NCBI RefSeq assembly: GCF_000315625.1
Contig: NW_005434619.1
Location: 19,170-69,104, forward strand
Length of the DNA stretch: 49,935 nt
DNA from: Guillardia theta CCMP2712
Lineage: Eukaryota; Cryptophyceae; Pyrenomonadales; Geminigeraceae
Reading direction: 5' to 3'
A program made the translations under genes and the position numbers. Position 1 is the stretch's first letter, and every line of letters starts with the position of its first letter. The notes under the pieces were generated by a model. That model saw only the letters and a list, made by a program, of their open reading frames with translations, was not told the DNA's origin and did not search any database. Shown piece after piece: positions 20,114 through 31,364 of this stretch.

Positions 20114-22603
20114 TTACTTGACGGCCTCACTTCTCGGAGCCTTGAAGAAACATGGCGGACAAGCTCCTTCACTTGTTGACTGCAACGCCCTTGACCTGCT
20201 CGGTAGGAACACGAGGATGCCAGACTGGCTGCCCGACCGCGCTCTGCGGGTCCTGGAAGGGATTCTTGGCTGGGTCCTTGTGCACACGGAAAATCTTGTC
20301 GATCTCTTTCTCCAGCTCCTCGTTCCAGTCCATGGAGAAGGCGCCAATGTTTTCTCGCAGCTGTCCAATCGGCAGTCAGGATCAGAGCCTGAGGGCTGAA
20401 GGTAGAGGAAGGAAGGAGGAGGGTAGAGAAGTGGAGGTGGAGGGAGGACAGGATACCTGCTTCAGGGTAGTAGCGCCGATGATGGTGCTGGCGACGAAGG
20501 GGCGAGAGTTGGTGAAGGCAAGAGCAAGCTCTGACGGCGTCATGCCGAACTTCTTCGCAAGAGCAGCGTACTCGTCCGCAGCCTTCTTAGCAGAGGACTG
20601 CATGAAGCGAGCCATGTACCTGAGGACGAAGTGAGGGAGCTGTAGGAGGAGAGGAGGGGAGAGAAGGATTCCGAGGGAGCTAGGGAGATAGCGGAAGTGA
20701 GAGGGGAAGAGGAAGGCAGGAGGAAGGGAGATGAGGAGAGAATGGGGAGCGGGGTAGAGGCGGGAAGAAAGCGAGGGAACAGGGGGTAGTGCACAGTGCA
20801 GGGGAGGTTGTTACCCTTCGAACAGATTCAGCCTCCACTTCTTGGACTCCTCAGGGTCAGCGCTGTCCGTGTACTTGCCGCTCCTGTCATGCCATGAGCA
20901 TCGCACGCAAGCACGGCGGCCATGGGAGTCATCACAGGATTCCTCCTGCGAGAGGGCTGTAGGCGAGAAGTCCCACGTTGCAGTTGTTGGGGGCACAGAC
21001 CTCCATGCTCAAGTCAGGCAGATGAGACAGGGAGAGGAGGAGGTGAGGTAGCACGACGACATATGGGATAGATGGTGGTGGTGGTGGTGGTGGTGGTGGT
21101 GGTGGTGATGATGATGATGATGATAATGAGGACGAGGACGAGGTGGTGGAGGAAGACAAGGAGGCGACGAAGTAGGGAAATGAAATCACCTCGTCAAGGT
21201 CCGTCTCGAAGTCGACACGGTTCAGGAGCGAGTAAGAGTTCTGGATGGAGACGACTTGGGGAAGATTCAGCTGGACTGCCACGTCATTCCTTCTTCCTCC
21301 TACCCTCTCGTCGTCCACCTGCTTCGACAAGAAGTGAAAGTTCATGACGCCGAACGGCGACTCGTTGGAGACTCCCATGTATCTGACCTGTGAACTGACC
21401 TTCAGCATGACAGCATGGAGGAGTGAAGATGAAGAGAGTGAGGAGGAGGGGACGCGTAGGGATGGAGGGGGAGGTGGGGTGACAAGATGAGGAGAGAAGG
21501 AGGAGAGGAAAAGCTAGACTTCTTTGAGGGCGGTCAAAGGGGTGTGTGTGGGGAAGAGGATGCAGAGGACGTTTCAGTGAGGACCAAGGAGGAGGATCGC
21601 AACCTTGCCCTGTCGAATCAGCTCGTCGAACTGAACAGGCAACGGTCACTTAATGGGCAGGAAGGATTGAGTCTTACAGCCCGCAGTTGCTCTTCGAAGG
21701 AGACGGACTCGTAGACTTTGGAGATGTCATACGTTCCTGGGCGGTAGTCCAAGGTCAACACCAAATTCGTCAAAATTACCAGCTAGTTCACCTGGTGCCC
21801 CAAAGAGGTTGCCCATGTGGCGATCCGGCCAGTGAATCTGGATCGTGGAAAGATTAACGGAGAGAACAAGGGGAAGGGAAGAGAGGGAAGGAGAGGATGG
21901 GAGTGAGGGAGTGAGGGAGTGAGGGGGCAGAGATCACTATCTTTCCCTCACTCACTGCCGATGCAGACACGACCCACCTGAAGGAGATCAATGTAGTCTG
22001 TGTTGAGTCGCTTCAGACTCTCATCCACGCTGCATCTCAGGTCACATCTCATGCCCTTCAAGCTTGCCGCCATGTCGCCATCACCTGGTCAGGATCTCCT
22101 TGCGGGTCACACGGCTCCCCTTCCCATCGCGTCCTTGTGGGGAGGCGTCAAGAAAACGCACCCACGTTGCTCCTTCACAAACCAGGCAGCCAAGTGATCC
22201 TGTCAGAATATCCCGCTACTTTTGTTGCCAACACCTTCCTGCATGTCACTGCCTGTCTCACTTCCTCGTAGCTCCTCCACCCACCACATCCTCCCTCCTC
22301 TTCGTCTTCAGCCACTTAGCGATGGTCCTGTCAGTGTCGCCTTGAGTCTCTGCCTTGACAGGGATCGGATACATCTCCGCCTGGCAAGTCAGGGTAAACA
22401 TCTTGTCACTCTCACCGCTTCCTTGAGCTTACAGTGTCGATGAAGTTCACGCCAAACTCATCGAACGCCACGTTTAGTTGCTCCACTCCCTCCTCCATCG
22501 TATTTTGTTGCCCCCACGTCATGGTTCCCAGGCAACAGCGCGAGACCTTGAGGTCGGAGTTCCCCAGCTTCACATACTCCATCGCCTTCATGCTGGTTGC
22601 CAT
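20114..22603 (-). CDS. Aldo/keto reductase (Tas-like family), multi-exon
   Basis: About nine to eleven exons on the minus strand. The first reads MEYVKLGNSDLKVSRCCLGT, the classical (beta/alpha)8 barrel start. Family catalytic residues are all visible: Asp in NFIDT, Tyr in AEMYPIPVK (exon near 22310-22395), Lys in LATKVAGYSDRITW (near 22200-22240) and His in IHWPDRHMGNLFGAP (near 21790-21840). Then come VRYMGVSNESPFGVMNF, QNSYSLLNRVDFETDLDEV, GLLAYSPLAGGILSGKYTD and STIIGATTLKQLRENIGAF, the NADP(H)-binding end of the barrel. Overall similarity is to bacterial Tas and plant chloroplast-type reductases that reduce aldehydes or ketones with NADPH. The C-terminal exon ends at 20114 and has an atypical Cys/Pro tail (GACPPCFFKAPR), so the last splice may be wrong. 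ATGs at 22603, 22591 and 22582 are possible starts. It is divergent from the Aha1-like gene. Confidence 0.85.
21069..21125. repeat. GGT and GAT trinucleotide repeats inside an intron
   Basis: A run of GGT changes to GAT at about 21107. It lies between the exons encoding QNSYSLLNRVDFETDLDEV and CAPNNCNVGLLAYSP, so it is intronic in the aldo/keto reductase gene. Confidence 0.8.
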
Positions 22604-23473
22604 CCTCCTGTTCGTCGGTCTCGACACCTGCCAGTGTTGAACACCTGGAGCATGGGAGGAGAACAGCTTCTACCGTGCTGAACAGACTTCTAGTTCTCCC
22701 CATCATCGCGACCCCGTTCGTGACTGAGAAGGCAGACACACCTTGACCAATTCAGTCAGTGATATGAAATCAGGAGGAGGCATGTTCTGATCTTGTGTCT
22801 ATCATAATGCGCTCTTCAAGGGCTTACAGCATATTGCTGTTTCTATCGACACGTGTGGACTAGAGCTTTTTCGCTCTCGCTACGTCCATCTCTCATCTTA
22901 ACATCACTCATTATACTCATCCCGACCATCCCTTGCTTGTTTCATCTCCTCTCCTCTCCTCTCCTCTCCTCTCCTCTCCTCTCCCCCCCCCTCCCCTCCT
23001 CTCCCCTTACCTTCTGCCATCATCACCACAATCGCAGCCCGCAGCATGTTTATGTGTCCAGGGTTTGCCACTACCCCCATGATCCCCTGAAGCATGACCC
23101 CTCCCCTGAACTTGGAACGAGATGAGGGGGGGACGAGGGCAACTGGGTCAGTGAGGGGACGAGGAGACAATAGAGCCGTTCTAGAGCTTCTGAAAATGGC
23201 TGCTGAGCCGAGGCAGGGAGTGAGAGGGAGTGTGGGAGGAGCGAGGTGAGAGGAGGAGGAGGGAGAGGAGGAGGTAGAGGAGGAGTGTGGTGAGAGGAGG
23301 AGGAGGGAGAGGAGGAGGAGGGAGAGGAGGAGGAGGGAGAGGGACGAGACAGCTGGGTGACATCCTGCAAAGACCTGCCATCTTTGGTCCTTGACGCAGC
23401 AAGGGCGAGGGGAGGGAAAGAGTGACGAGGGGAGGGAGCGAGGGAGAGTTTCTTGTGGCGGCTTCGAGTAACC
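22604..23473. other. Divergent promoter region with purine/pyrimidine blocks
   Basis: It lies between the minus-strand aldo/keto reductase and the plus-strand Aha1-like gene, so it should carry both promoters. It contains a CTCCT array (about 22947-22990) and a GGA/GAGGAGGAGGGA block (23230-23345). No gene is seen. Confidence 0.5.
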
Positions 23474-24281
23474 ATGGTCAAGTATCTATTCACACTTGTC
23501 TGCTGGGTGTTGTTTGCGACGATGTCTCCAAGGTGCCATGGCCTTGAGAGGACGAGGCTTTCCCTGATGAGATCCTTGATGAGTGGTACCGGCACGATCT
23601 ACCTCAGGGGAGGGGTCAGCAAATACTACAACCACACGGCTCCTTCGCTGAGAGGGGGCATTTTCGAGGAGCCAAAAGGCGGAATATCCACCGATGAAGG
23701 GCAATCTGTATGGAACAAGGGAGGATGGTCGTTTGAAGAGCGCGATTACACGTCGTGGTGCCGCAAGCGGATGGAGAGCCTGCTTCGAGACATGCCGTGC
23801 AATGGCGTCTACTTCAGCAACATCTCGAGGGTGTCAGGACATGCGCTCGTCACTTACCGTCAAGGCAAGAAACGCGCAGGAGTGAACTGGGACGACGTGG
23901 TGCTGGATTGGCAGTTGAGGGATTACCCCGATGCCAATGGTTCCCTCACCATAAGGGACTTCTTCTCTGACTTCCCTGAGGACATGGAGATGTTGGTGTC
24001 GGTATGCTCCCCCCTCCTCTCTCCTCCTCTTTTAGAGCTCGGCCCTTCTCTACTCTAGGTTCATCGCTGACTTGTGCTCGTGGCAGGTCAGGTCTTGCGG
24101 GGACGGCAGATGCGGCAGCGACGCGCACCTGAGGGACCGGGTGTTGTCCTGCGTGACAGACTTCCAGGGGCTGTTGGACAAGCTGGTCGAAGAGATGATG
24201 GGGATCAAGTCGCAGAGGTCGGATGCTTCTCGTCCTCACGACCCGTCCAAGGGCGAAGGTCAAGAGATCAAGGCAGGATGA
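23474..24281 (+). CDS. Secretory-type protein with an Aha1 N-terminal domain (Hsp90 co-chaperone-like)
   Basis: Exons 23474-24001 and 24087-24281 give 240 aa. The N-terminus is a signal peptide: MVKYLF, then a hydrophobic core (TLVCWVLFATM) and small residues before a likely cleavage near CHG-LERT. A basic, Ser/Gly-rich stretch with two LRGG motifs follows. From about residue 80 the sequence follows Aha1_N: WNKGGWSFEERDYTSWCRKR, a VSGHALVTYRQGKKR strand pair (GEA-x-RKGK in the family), VVLDWQLRDY, a FFSDFPEDME loop and a final helix. Known Aha1 stimulates the ATPase of cytosolic Hsp90. Here only the N-domain is present and it is routed into the secretory system, so the partner would be an ER Hsp90 (GRP94) or, if the post-signal segment is a transit peptide, a plastid Hsp90. 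The Aha1 C-terminal domain is missing. Confidence 0.75.
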
Positions 24282-24459
24282 AGCCCTTGGTCGGCAGCGC
24301 CTTAGGGCAAACATGACAATGCAAAGGTTATCAAGCATTATATAACAAAGGTTTTGCTTCTCTCGTCACAGTATAAACAGTTCAAACGATGCACGCGAGC
24401 TCCTAGCAAGAATAATGTACACTCCCGCATGCGGTGGCGTCGGACGAGTCAAGGGATGC

Positions 24460-26201
24460 CTATGATACACTGCAGATGTTTTCATCTTTCAATCTCCTCT
24501 GCCGTTCATAGCGCGCGATCTGCTTTGCAAGCTCCTCGTCTGTGTACGCTGCCTGCTCGTCCCGTCAGTCAAGGAAGGTCGGAAGACCAGCCTGCCTACC
24601 GTCCTGTGCTGCAGCTGGTAGAAGAGGATGTATGTATCTTTCTCCAGCGATAGCTTCCGCTCTTGGCACAAGTCCTGTAGCTTCTTCCATGCAGGCAAGG
24701 GGCGCACAGGCTTCTTCAGGTCATCATGGAGTACCCAGCCCCCTGCTCCATCGAAGATCTCCGAGTTCCTGCCAGATCAACCCCATCATAATCATCATCA
24801 TCATCATTATCAATATCATCATCAATATCATTATCATCATCAATATCATTATCATTATCATTATCATCATCAATATCATCATCATCATCATCAATATCAA
24901 TATCATTATCAATATCGTCGTCGTCATCATCATCATCACCACCACATTCAGAGCAAAGAGGGTGAGGAGGGAGCTGGTTCGGTCACCTCCCGATGGAGAC
25001 GTAGTGGCCCTCATTGGCCCGGTCACCGACATGCAGGACGAGGGATCGAAGGACAAGCATGTACTCTGCATCCAGGGAGAGTCAAAGTGTGGTCGAGACG
25101 TCATCGCCCGTGGGTTGGTACCTGGTAGAGGAAGCGACGAGTCTTTGTCTATATATCTGCTCACGTCGAGGGTTTCGGGGAAGGCAACAGGACAAGAATT
25201 CTTGGAAGCGGAGCTGTTGTAGCCATACCGGAGCAGCACGATCGGGATGATGAAGTTGGGGAAGAGAGACGCCTCTCCGTTGTATGTACATCCATCGATC
25301 TCGCAGTCGTTGGTGTAGAACGGGGAGAGTTTCAAGACCTTGAGCACAGACTTCGACTGGCTGCTGGCACCCGCAACTTCGATCTGGTCATCGTAGAAGT
25401 GCCTACGCAGGAGGTCTTCCAACCTGACTGCATTCCTTGACGTCGCGAACAAGTTCTTGGGCTGTTGGACCAGGTTCAGCAGCACTGCTCGATCAGTGAC
25501 GTACTTCATGTCGGTGGAGGACTTCGCCGCCGGAGCCGAACCCCCCATGTTCTTCAAGATGCGCTGTGAGAAGGGGATCCTGGGCGCCTTCAGGAGGTCA
25601 AGGAAAAACTGCAGGAACTCGAGGGCGTCTTGTTGGCGGTACTTGGACATGATCGACTTATCGATCTCCGTGTCCATCCCAGGATCTCGGGAGAGGAGTT
25701 GAGAAATGGCGGAATCGACTTTGCCATCGTTGGCGATCAAGGAAAGGACAGCATGCTGATGGGAGAAACCCATCTCAACCAGCCTCCTGACGTCCTCGTT
25801 CCCTCCGCTGCCCACAGCGAACCCTTCCCAACCGCAGAGGTTGAGGGCGAGCCTCAGCTTCGACATGTCTGGCGCCTTGACTGCCTCCCTCCTCCTCAGC
25901 TGGGTCACCACGACGTCCCTCAAGATTCTCTGCACTGCGGAAGTCTTGTCGTCCTTGAGGTCTTGCACCAGAATACCGTCGTAGCTCTCATTCATGCCGT
26001 CGTGAAACATGGCGAAGATCACGCTGTCGATGTAGCAGCTGTTCCCGCAGTTCTCCATTCCTCCGCAGCCACGGCAACTTGTTTCTTCGCCCTAACTCAC
26101 GGCAGCGAGACGATGAGCGGGCAGAGGGGAGAGCAGGGATGGTGAGAGAGTCTCATGGGGAGGAGGAGAGTAGTGATAGTTCTCGAGCTACCGGACGCCA
26201 T
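24460..26201 (-). CDS. CYLD-like ubiquitin-specific protease (C19) with an inserted UBA domain
   Basis: The Cys box reads CGNSCYIDSVIFAMF, with catalytic Cys codon at 26035-26037. The His box reads NEGHYVSIGR, with His at 25004-25006, and is followed across a 218-nt intron (24769-24986) by GGWVLHDDLKK, the usual end of the USP fold. GNSCYxDS is closest to the CYLD type. Between Cys box and the QQDALEFLQFFLDLL segment lies a UBA-like helix bundle, VRRLVEMGFSHQHAVLSLIA. A CEIDGC pair may bind zinc. A small 5' exon (ATG at 26201, MAS) can be spliced to give ETSCRGCGGMENC before the Cys box; otherwise translation would start at 26058 inside the motif. The last exons read YILFYQLQHRT and AAYTDEELAKQIARYERQRR, stop at 24460-24462. 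It should remove ubiquitin from proteins; chain preference cannot be read. Confidence 0.82.
24778..24955. repeat. ATC/ATT trinucleotide array in a USP intron
   Basis: A mixed CAT/TAT array occupies most of the 218-nt intron between the His-box exon and the next exon of the deubiquitinase. It stays open in several frames, giving long artificial Ile/Asn, His/Tyr/Gln or Met/Ile/Leu runs. Confidence 0.9.
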
Positions 26202-26822
26202 GGCCGGCTCGCTCGCCGCTCTCCTCGCTCTGCATTTTCGGCCAGGTGGTGAATCTTTTTCAGTGAACGTCTTGGAAACATAACGGTTGTAACGTCAAAA
26301 TGACGGTTATTGTAACGGGTGTATACGAGGGGGATGAGGGCTGTTTTCTGTGAGTTCACCCGTTCAAGTTCAGGCCCGCTAGTCAAATGGCGGTTGACTT
26401 GAAGTGTATGTTGAATGTATGTTGAAGGATCGGGACGATGGAGGAGAGGACTCTCAAGAGAGAGGGAGGAGAGGAGAGGAGAGGGAGCAGAGGGAGCAGA
26501 GGGAGGAGAGGGAGCAGAGGGAGGAGAGCGAGGAGAGGGAGGAGAGGGAGGAGAGCGAGGAATGGAAGAGAGAGGGAGCAAAGGGAGTAGAAGGACTCCG
26601 GGAGGAGAAGGAGCCGGGAGATTGAATAGCCTCCGAGCCTGAAAGGAATGGCCGGACAAGGAGAGCTAGAAGAGAGACTGGGTGTCTCGACTCAGTCTGC
26701 AGGGTGGGAGACGTGAAGGGCAGGACTAAGTCACGTTGGAAGACTAACACAATGAAGGCAGAGAAGGACTCGCCGAGCTAGAGAGGGCGTGGAAAGGAGC
26801 CCATAGAATCTCTTGCGCGAAA
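26202..26822. other. Divergent promoter region
   Basis: It separates the minus-strand deubiquitinase from the plus-strand coiled-coil gene. Positions 26455-26600 form an imperfect GAGCAGAGGGAG/GGAGAG purine array. A GTAACG-type word recurs near 26285-26320 (AACGGTTGTAACG, then ACGGTTATTGTAACGG), a possible Myb-like cis element (inference). Confidence 0.4.
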
Positions 26823-29274
26823 ATGAGCAGCCCACGGCGAAATGCAGGAGAAGCATTTTCCAAGAGCAACAAGCCGACCTCAAGGGTTCATCACGGTGCT
26901 ACCAAGTTCCCCAAGCTCGTGGAAGCAGCGGTTGAGGGAGGAGGTAAGGCAGGGAGCAGGGGAGGGCTGTCACTGATTTGTCGCAGGCCTTCACTACGAG
27001 AATGACTTCGAGGACGATCTTTCAGAACACAGCAAGTCAACTGACAGCCTTAGAAGCCCCATGAGAGGAGCTCACAGGAGGACCCCGCACAGAGGGTGGG
27101 AGGAGGACGGCGAGTTCGATGCCATCGAGAAATGTGGGAGTGAGATGCGGTCCATCTTCCAGAGCTGGCGGAGGAAGAACCCCTCAGGCGACTTCATGCA
27201 GGACTTGTCGGTTGTTGAGCAGAAGCTGAAGATGTTGGAGCTGTTCGTAAGCTCGGAGCGGCAGGCCTGGACGGGAAAGTATGCGACTAAGTGCCAACAG
27301 CATGCGGCGCTGCTGCTGCAGTTGAGCGCGTGCAAGCAGTCCAACAACAAGACGATGACGCAGGCGTTTGAGGACGTGACGGTGATGACGGAGCGGATCA
27401 AGAAGACAGAGGAGAGCTACCTTAAGTGCAAGATAGACAAGGAACACCTCGAGTTCGAGTTCCAGAAGGAGATCGCCGCCATGTCGCGGAAGCTGTCGGA
27501 GATGGAGCACTCGGTCTACTCGGCAAGGGTAGAGAGCGAGAAGGCGAGCAGAGAAGTCAAGGCGCAGCATCAGCTCGTGAGGCAGCTGGAGGCATCGAGT
27601 GCAGCTAAAGATGCTGAGAAGGAGCAGCTGAGCCTGAAGGCGACCAGGTTGGAACAAGAAATCGTCGCTCGCAAGACAAGGGAGGTTCAGCTGCTGCAAG
27701 ACGTTGAGAGTCTGAAGCAGGTGTTGGAGCAGGAGACGTTGCAAGCCAAGATGCAGATGAATGAGAGTTTGACTGCAAAGCAAGAATACGAGAGTAGGAT
27801 GTCTCAGTTGCAGTCAGAACTTCAAGAATCCAAGCAAGAGATCGCTTATCTCTCTTCGCTCAGGGCAACCAACGAAGCTCTTGTATCAAAGAACGCAAGC
27901 CTGGAAGTTGAGCTAAAGGAAGAGATCGACGAGCGAAACAAGGAAGTGAAACAGCTTAAGCTCGCAGCAGACTTCGAGACATCATCTCTAAAGAGCTCCA
28001 AGCAGCAAGAGGTGCAGATGCTGCAGGAGGAGATTGACAGCCTCAAGTCGCAGCTCTCAAGGATGGAAGAGCAGGCCAAGAGCGAGGCGCTTTTGTTGAA
28101 GTCTGAGTTGGAGGAGTGCAAGAACATGGTGGGGCAGACGAGGAGAGCTGACCTGCTCAAGGTCGAGCTATCGACTGCAGAGAAGAACGAGTCCGAGAGC
28201 AACCTCGTGGAGCTGAGGAGCAGAGTGCAGGAGCTGACGTTGGAGCTGTCCAAGAGCAGGAGGGAAGCGGATCTATCGCTGGATGAAGCCAACGGGAAGG
28301 TAGCAGCTCTCACGCAGGAGATCGCGTACTTGTCCTACCTCAAGACGCACATCCACAGCTACGACCAGACCTACAGCAAGGTCATCCAGAGCCTCTCGAA
28401 CAAGCTCGACAGAGTCGACGAGTGCCTGATGGCAGTTGATGCGATGCGCGCTAGAGCAGCCGAGCAAACGCAGCTGGAGCAGTCCTCACCTCCTCCTGCT
28501 CCTGCTCCTCCTCCTAGTGTCCCAGTCTCCCCCCGCCGAGACGCAGCGGAGGCAGAGAGCGCGAGATTGATCCACAACTTGAAGAGATGGCTGAACCGGG
28601 AGCGAGGGCTGAGGAAGGCGATGGAGGAGAAGGTGAAGGATATCAGAGCTGAGCGAGACTTCTCGAAGAGGCTGCTCAAAGACTTCCTCCTGCAGAGCAC
28701 AAGGGCCAAGGCAGAGGCGCTGGCCAGCCTCTCCTTTCTCAAGCTGGGAGACGATGCAGGTGGGGTCGAGCTGGATCCAAGGAGGAAGAGGGAGATGCTG
28801 AGCAAGCAGGTGGAGAAGCTCAAGGAGATGAAGATGATAGCGGAAGGGATGAGCGGCGGCGATGAGTCGTTGATGAGATCGAAAGAGTTTACAAGTGGGC
28901 ATGTCCTGTTCTCCAAGTTCCACAAGGACGTGATGGAGGTCAAGTCAGAGACGCCCAACTCCATGTCGGACTTCCTGCTCTTCGGCCATGACGGCAGGCA
29001 GGAGGCAACCAAGAAGCATGCACGGGCTGTCAACAAGGGAGGGAGCACCGAGTATCTTGATGATGGTGGTGACGGAGGTGGGGGACGGATTTCAGATGAA
29101 GACGAGGGGTCGCTGCGAAGCTATCTCTCGGGGTTCTTGAACGGCCTCATGGAGGAGGTGGTAGCGCAGAGCATCATTGGCAGCGAGACGGATTCTGAAG
29201 TCTCTTTCAGTCCAGAGGAGGCGGACGAGAGAGGCGGGCCGCGTGTAGATAATCTACAAGAGCTTCAATCTTGA
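26823..29274 (+). CDS. Long coiled-coil protein, about 802 aa, unknown function
   Basis: Exon 1 (26823-26943) joins exon 2 (26987-29274) through a 43-nt intron. The N-terminus MSSPRRNAGEAFSKSNK is basic and Ser-rich, followed by an acidic LHYENDFEDDLSEHS patch. Residues about 95-485 are one almost continuous coiled coil with heptads such as EKEQLSLKATRLEQEIVARK and ELKEEIDERNKEVKQLKLAA. A proline-rich linker (PPPAPAPPPSVPVSP) follows, then a basic helix (KRWLNRERGLRKAMEEKVKD) and a second helical block ending near ALASLSFLKL. The tail is acidic and Gly/Ser-rich. I cannot assign a family; structural, centrosomal or basal-body roles are guesses. The stop lies inside the 3' end of the convergent gene. 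Confidence 0.8.
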
Positions 29275-31079
29275 AATGCAGTACTTGATGTTCAACTTTT
29301 CAAACTCGCTTGCGTGTGGAGCGAGTTGTATCAGCTGGGCAATGAGCTGGCCCGACACGTTGGCTCGACCCTGCCCCGAGCGTCTGCACCCTAGAGGCCT
29401 GCCCAAGGCCTTGACTGACTCGGCGTGCATGCAGACTCTCTGCACGTGGTAGAGGGAGAAGTCAGAGACGGGAACAACATTTTTGTTTCCCTCCTCTTGA
29501 CTCACTTGTAACAGCACGAGGACTCTAGTCAAATGCTGCCTGTCCTTATGCAGAAACGCGGTCAGCGTGCTAGTCAACGTAGCAAAAACTTCAGTTGATG
29601 CGATTTCCTGCCATGCCCACGTCATTGCAGATGACAAGTGGGTTTGCTTACCCTCAGCACATCCTCCGCCTCCCCCGGGTCACGATCATCAAGAGCAATC
29701 AGAACAATCAGGGAGCTTGTTGTCCGGATCTCCTTCTTCGAGCTGCAGAGACTCGGCAATATGATGATCTCTCCCCGCAACCTTCGTATCATCTCGCTCC
29801 CTAACGGGGTCTGAACATCGCTGCAGTGAACAACGTTGGCATGCGCAAGCACATGGAAGGAAGGAAACAAACTTGAGCAGGCATCGTAGAGCACCGAGCC
29901 TCTCCTCTTTGTTGGGAGTCTGCGAACATGTAAGGCATGCTTCATAACCTCCTCACTTGTCACCTGGAGCAATACCATCATGTCACGTTGAACTCTGACC
30001 TCAACGTCTGTCTTCCATTCATTCCAAACGGGAGATCGCAGCAGGCACTAGAGTTGGTTTCGAGTTAATTGCCATCATTGCCATGAGACATCAAGTCAGA
30101 CAAGGCAAAAGAACAACATTTCCTCTCACACTCCACTCATGCTCCGTCTGGCAGGAAAACTTCTCATTTCGCGAGCGCCTGCCCACGACAAGTGAGAGCT
30201 CGGATCGCGCTGCCTCAGTGCAGACCTGATTGCTGTCATCAACTTGAACATGGTCTTAACCAGTCTGTTGCGTGAGCTTCTTTCAATCATGAGGCTTTCT
30301 GAGTGCAGCATTTCTGCGAGGAAGCGAACGATCGGCTTCCAGGACAGGGTGAGTCCTTTGACAAAAATCTCTCGTGGAATGAATCACCGTTTGATGGGCA
30401 GACAAGCAGAATTCACATAATTTTGATAGCATTTCTACAGTGTGTCCTGATTCAAAGTCAGAATAGAGAGAGGGTGTGGAAAGCATCTACCTTGCCACTC
30501 TTCTTGTGTTTGACCTTGGTTGACCAGCACTGCTTGAAATTGCGTTTTGCAATGACATTTCGAGTGTTTCTGTGCTCTTTTCATAGATCTACAAAGTGAT
30601 TCCAAGTTGTCTTGAGGATATTTGGTCAATACTCGATAAGTTTTCTTCTTCTTCACTGACTCTTGAGATGATTGCTTGCCACGGTCAGCTGGAGACTGTG
30701 TGCATCTTTCTGCATCTGAATCATCCCACGAGTCGAAGTCGTCAGGAGAAGCACTTGTTGCTCTCTGCAGCTGACTTATGAGCTCCTCAGCTTCCTCATC
30801 CTTGAAGCTTGCTCTCTTCCTCCTGCATGGTGATAGCTGGCTGCGCGAGTGAAGCCAAGGATGTCCGAGCGATGCGAGCGAGCCTTGGAGGAGGGAAGCA
30901 GGATAGCGAGAAAGCATCGAGCTCGGAGACGAGGAGGAGGAGGAGGAGGAGGAGGAGGAGGAGGAGGAGGAGGAGGAGGAGGAGGAGGAGGAGGGTGGAA
31001 GGTAGGGAGACGAAGAAGAGGAGGGAGAGGGCGAAGACACCGGCAGCATTTTTGGCTGGGGTATGGTGATGGCAACCAT
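29254..31079 (-). CDS. Uncharacterised helical-repeat-like protein with polyserine N-terminus
   Basis: Not recognised. The model joins 31079-30593, 30529-30491, 30355 to about 30144, about 30051-29672 and 29626-29254, all in frame. The N-terminus contains about 20 Ser encoded by the AGG/CCT array, then an acidic segment (DDFDSWDDSDAE). The middle reads LLVNQGQTQEEWQ, LTLSWKPIVRFLAEMLHSE and NRLVKTMFKLMTAIRSAL; the C-terminal half has amphipathic helices such as QRDMMVLLQVTSEEVMKHAL, IASTEVFATLTSTLTAFL and SGQLIAQLIQLAPHASEF. This looks like ARM/HEAT-type alpha-helical repeats, but no repeat register is secure. The stop codon lies within the coding sequence of the opposite gene, a 21-bp overlap. 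Confidence 0.55.
30929..30993. repeat. AGG trinucleotide array encoding polyserine on the minus strand
   Basis: About 21 copies of AGG (CCT on the other strand). In the minus-strand gene the frame reads TCC, so the array encodes serine and is expected to vary in length between strains. Confidence 0.92.
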
Positions 31080-31322
31080 TTTACGTATTCGAATTGGCGT
31101 GTCATATTTTGAAGTTTTTCAAAAGTTTCACATCAGGTGGCAAAAGTTTCTTCGGGAAAAATGATGAGTAAATAAAATACTCAACTGGCGGCGGGCCGCA
31201 GAATGATCCCGGCCGGGCTGGCACCCGGCAAGTTTTTTCAGTTGTCAAAACGGCTACCGTTCGTACCGGAGGCCGTACCCGGCGCACCGTACGGTAGTAC
31301 CGTACCGTACTGACTGATCTCC

Positions 31323-31364
31323 TCATTGTCCTCGTACTGATTTTTAACTTAACTTTGAGTGAAG
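31323..31364 (+). repeat. Inverted-repeat arm 1 (partner 33297-33338)
   Basis: The arm contains CCTCGTACTG, then a base and a T run, then TTAACTTAACTTTGAGT. Its reverse complement occurs at 33297-33338 with about three mismatches over 42 positions. Both arms sit in GC islands and point towards each other about 1.9 kb apart. Confidence 0.85.

Noticed and set aside
30439-30446. An 8-nt microexon in the minus-strand helical-repeat-like gene
   Set aside because: A simpler junction from the exon ending at 30491 to an acceptor before 30355 keeps frame without a microexon.
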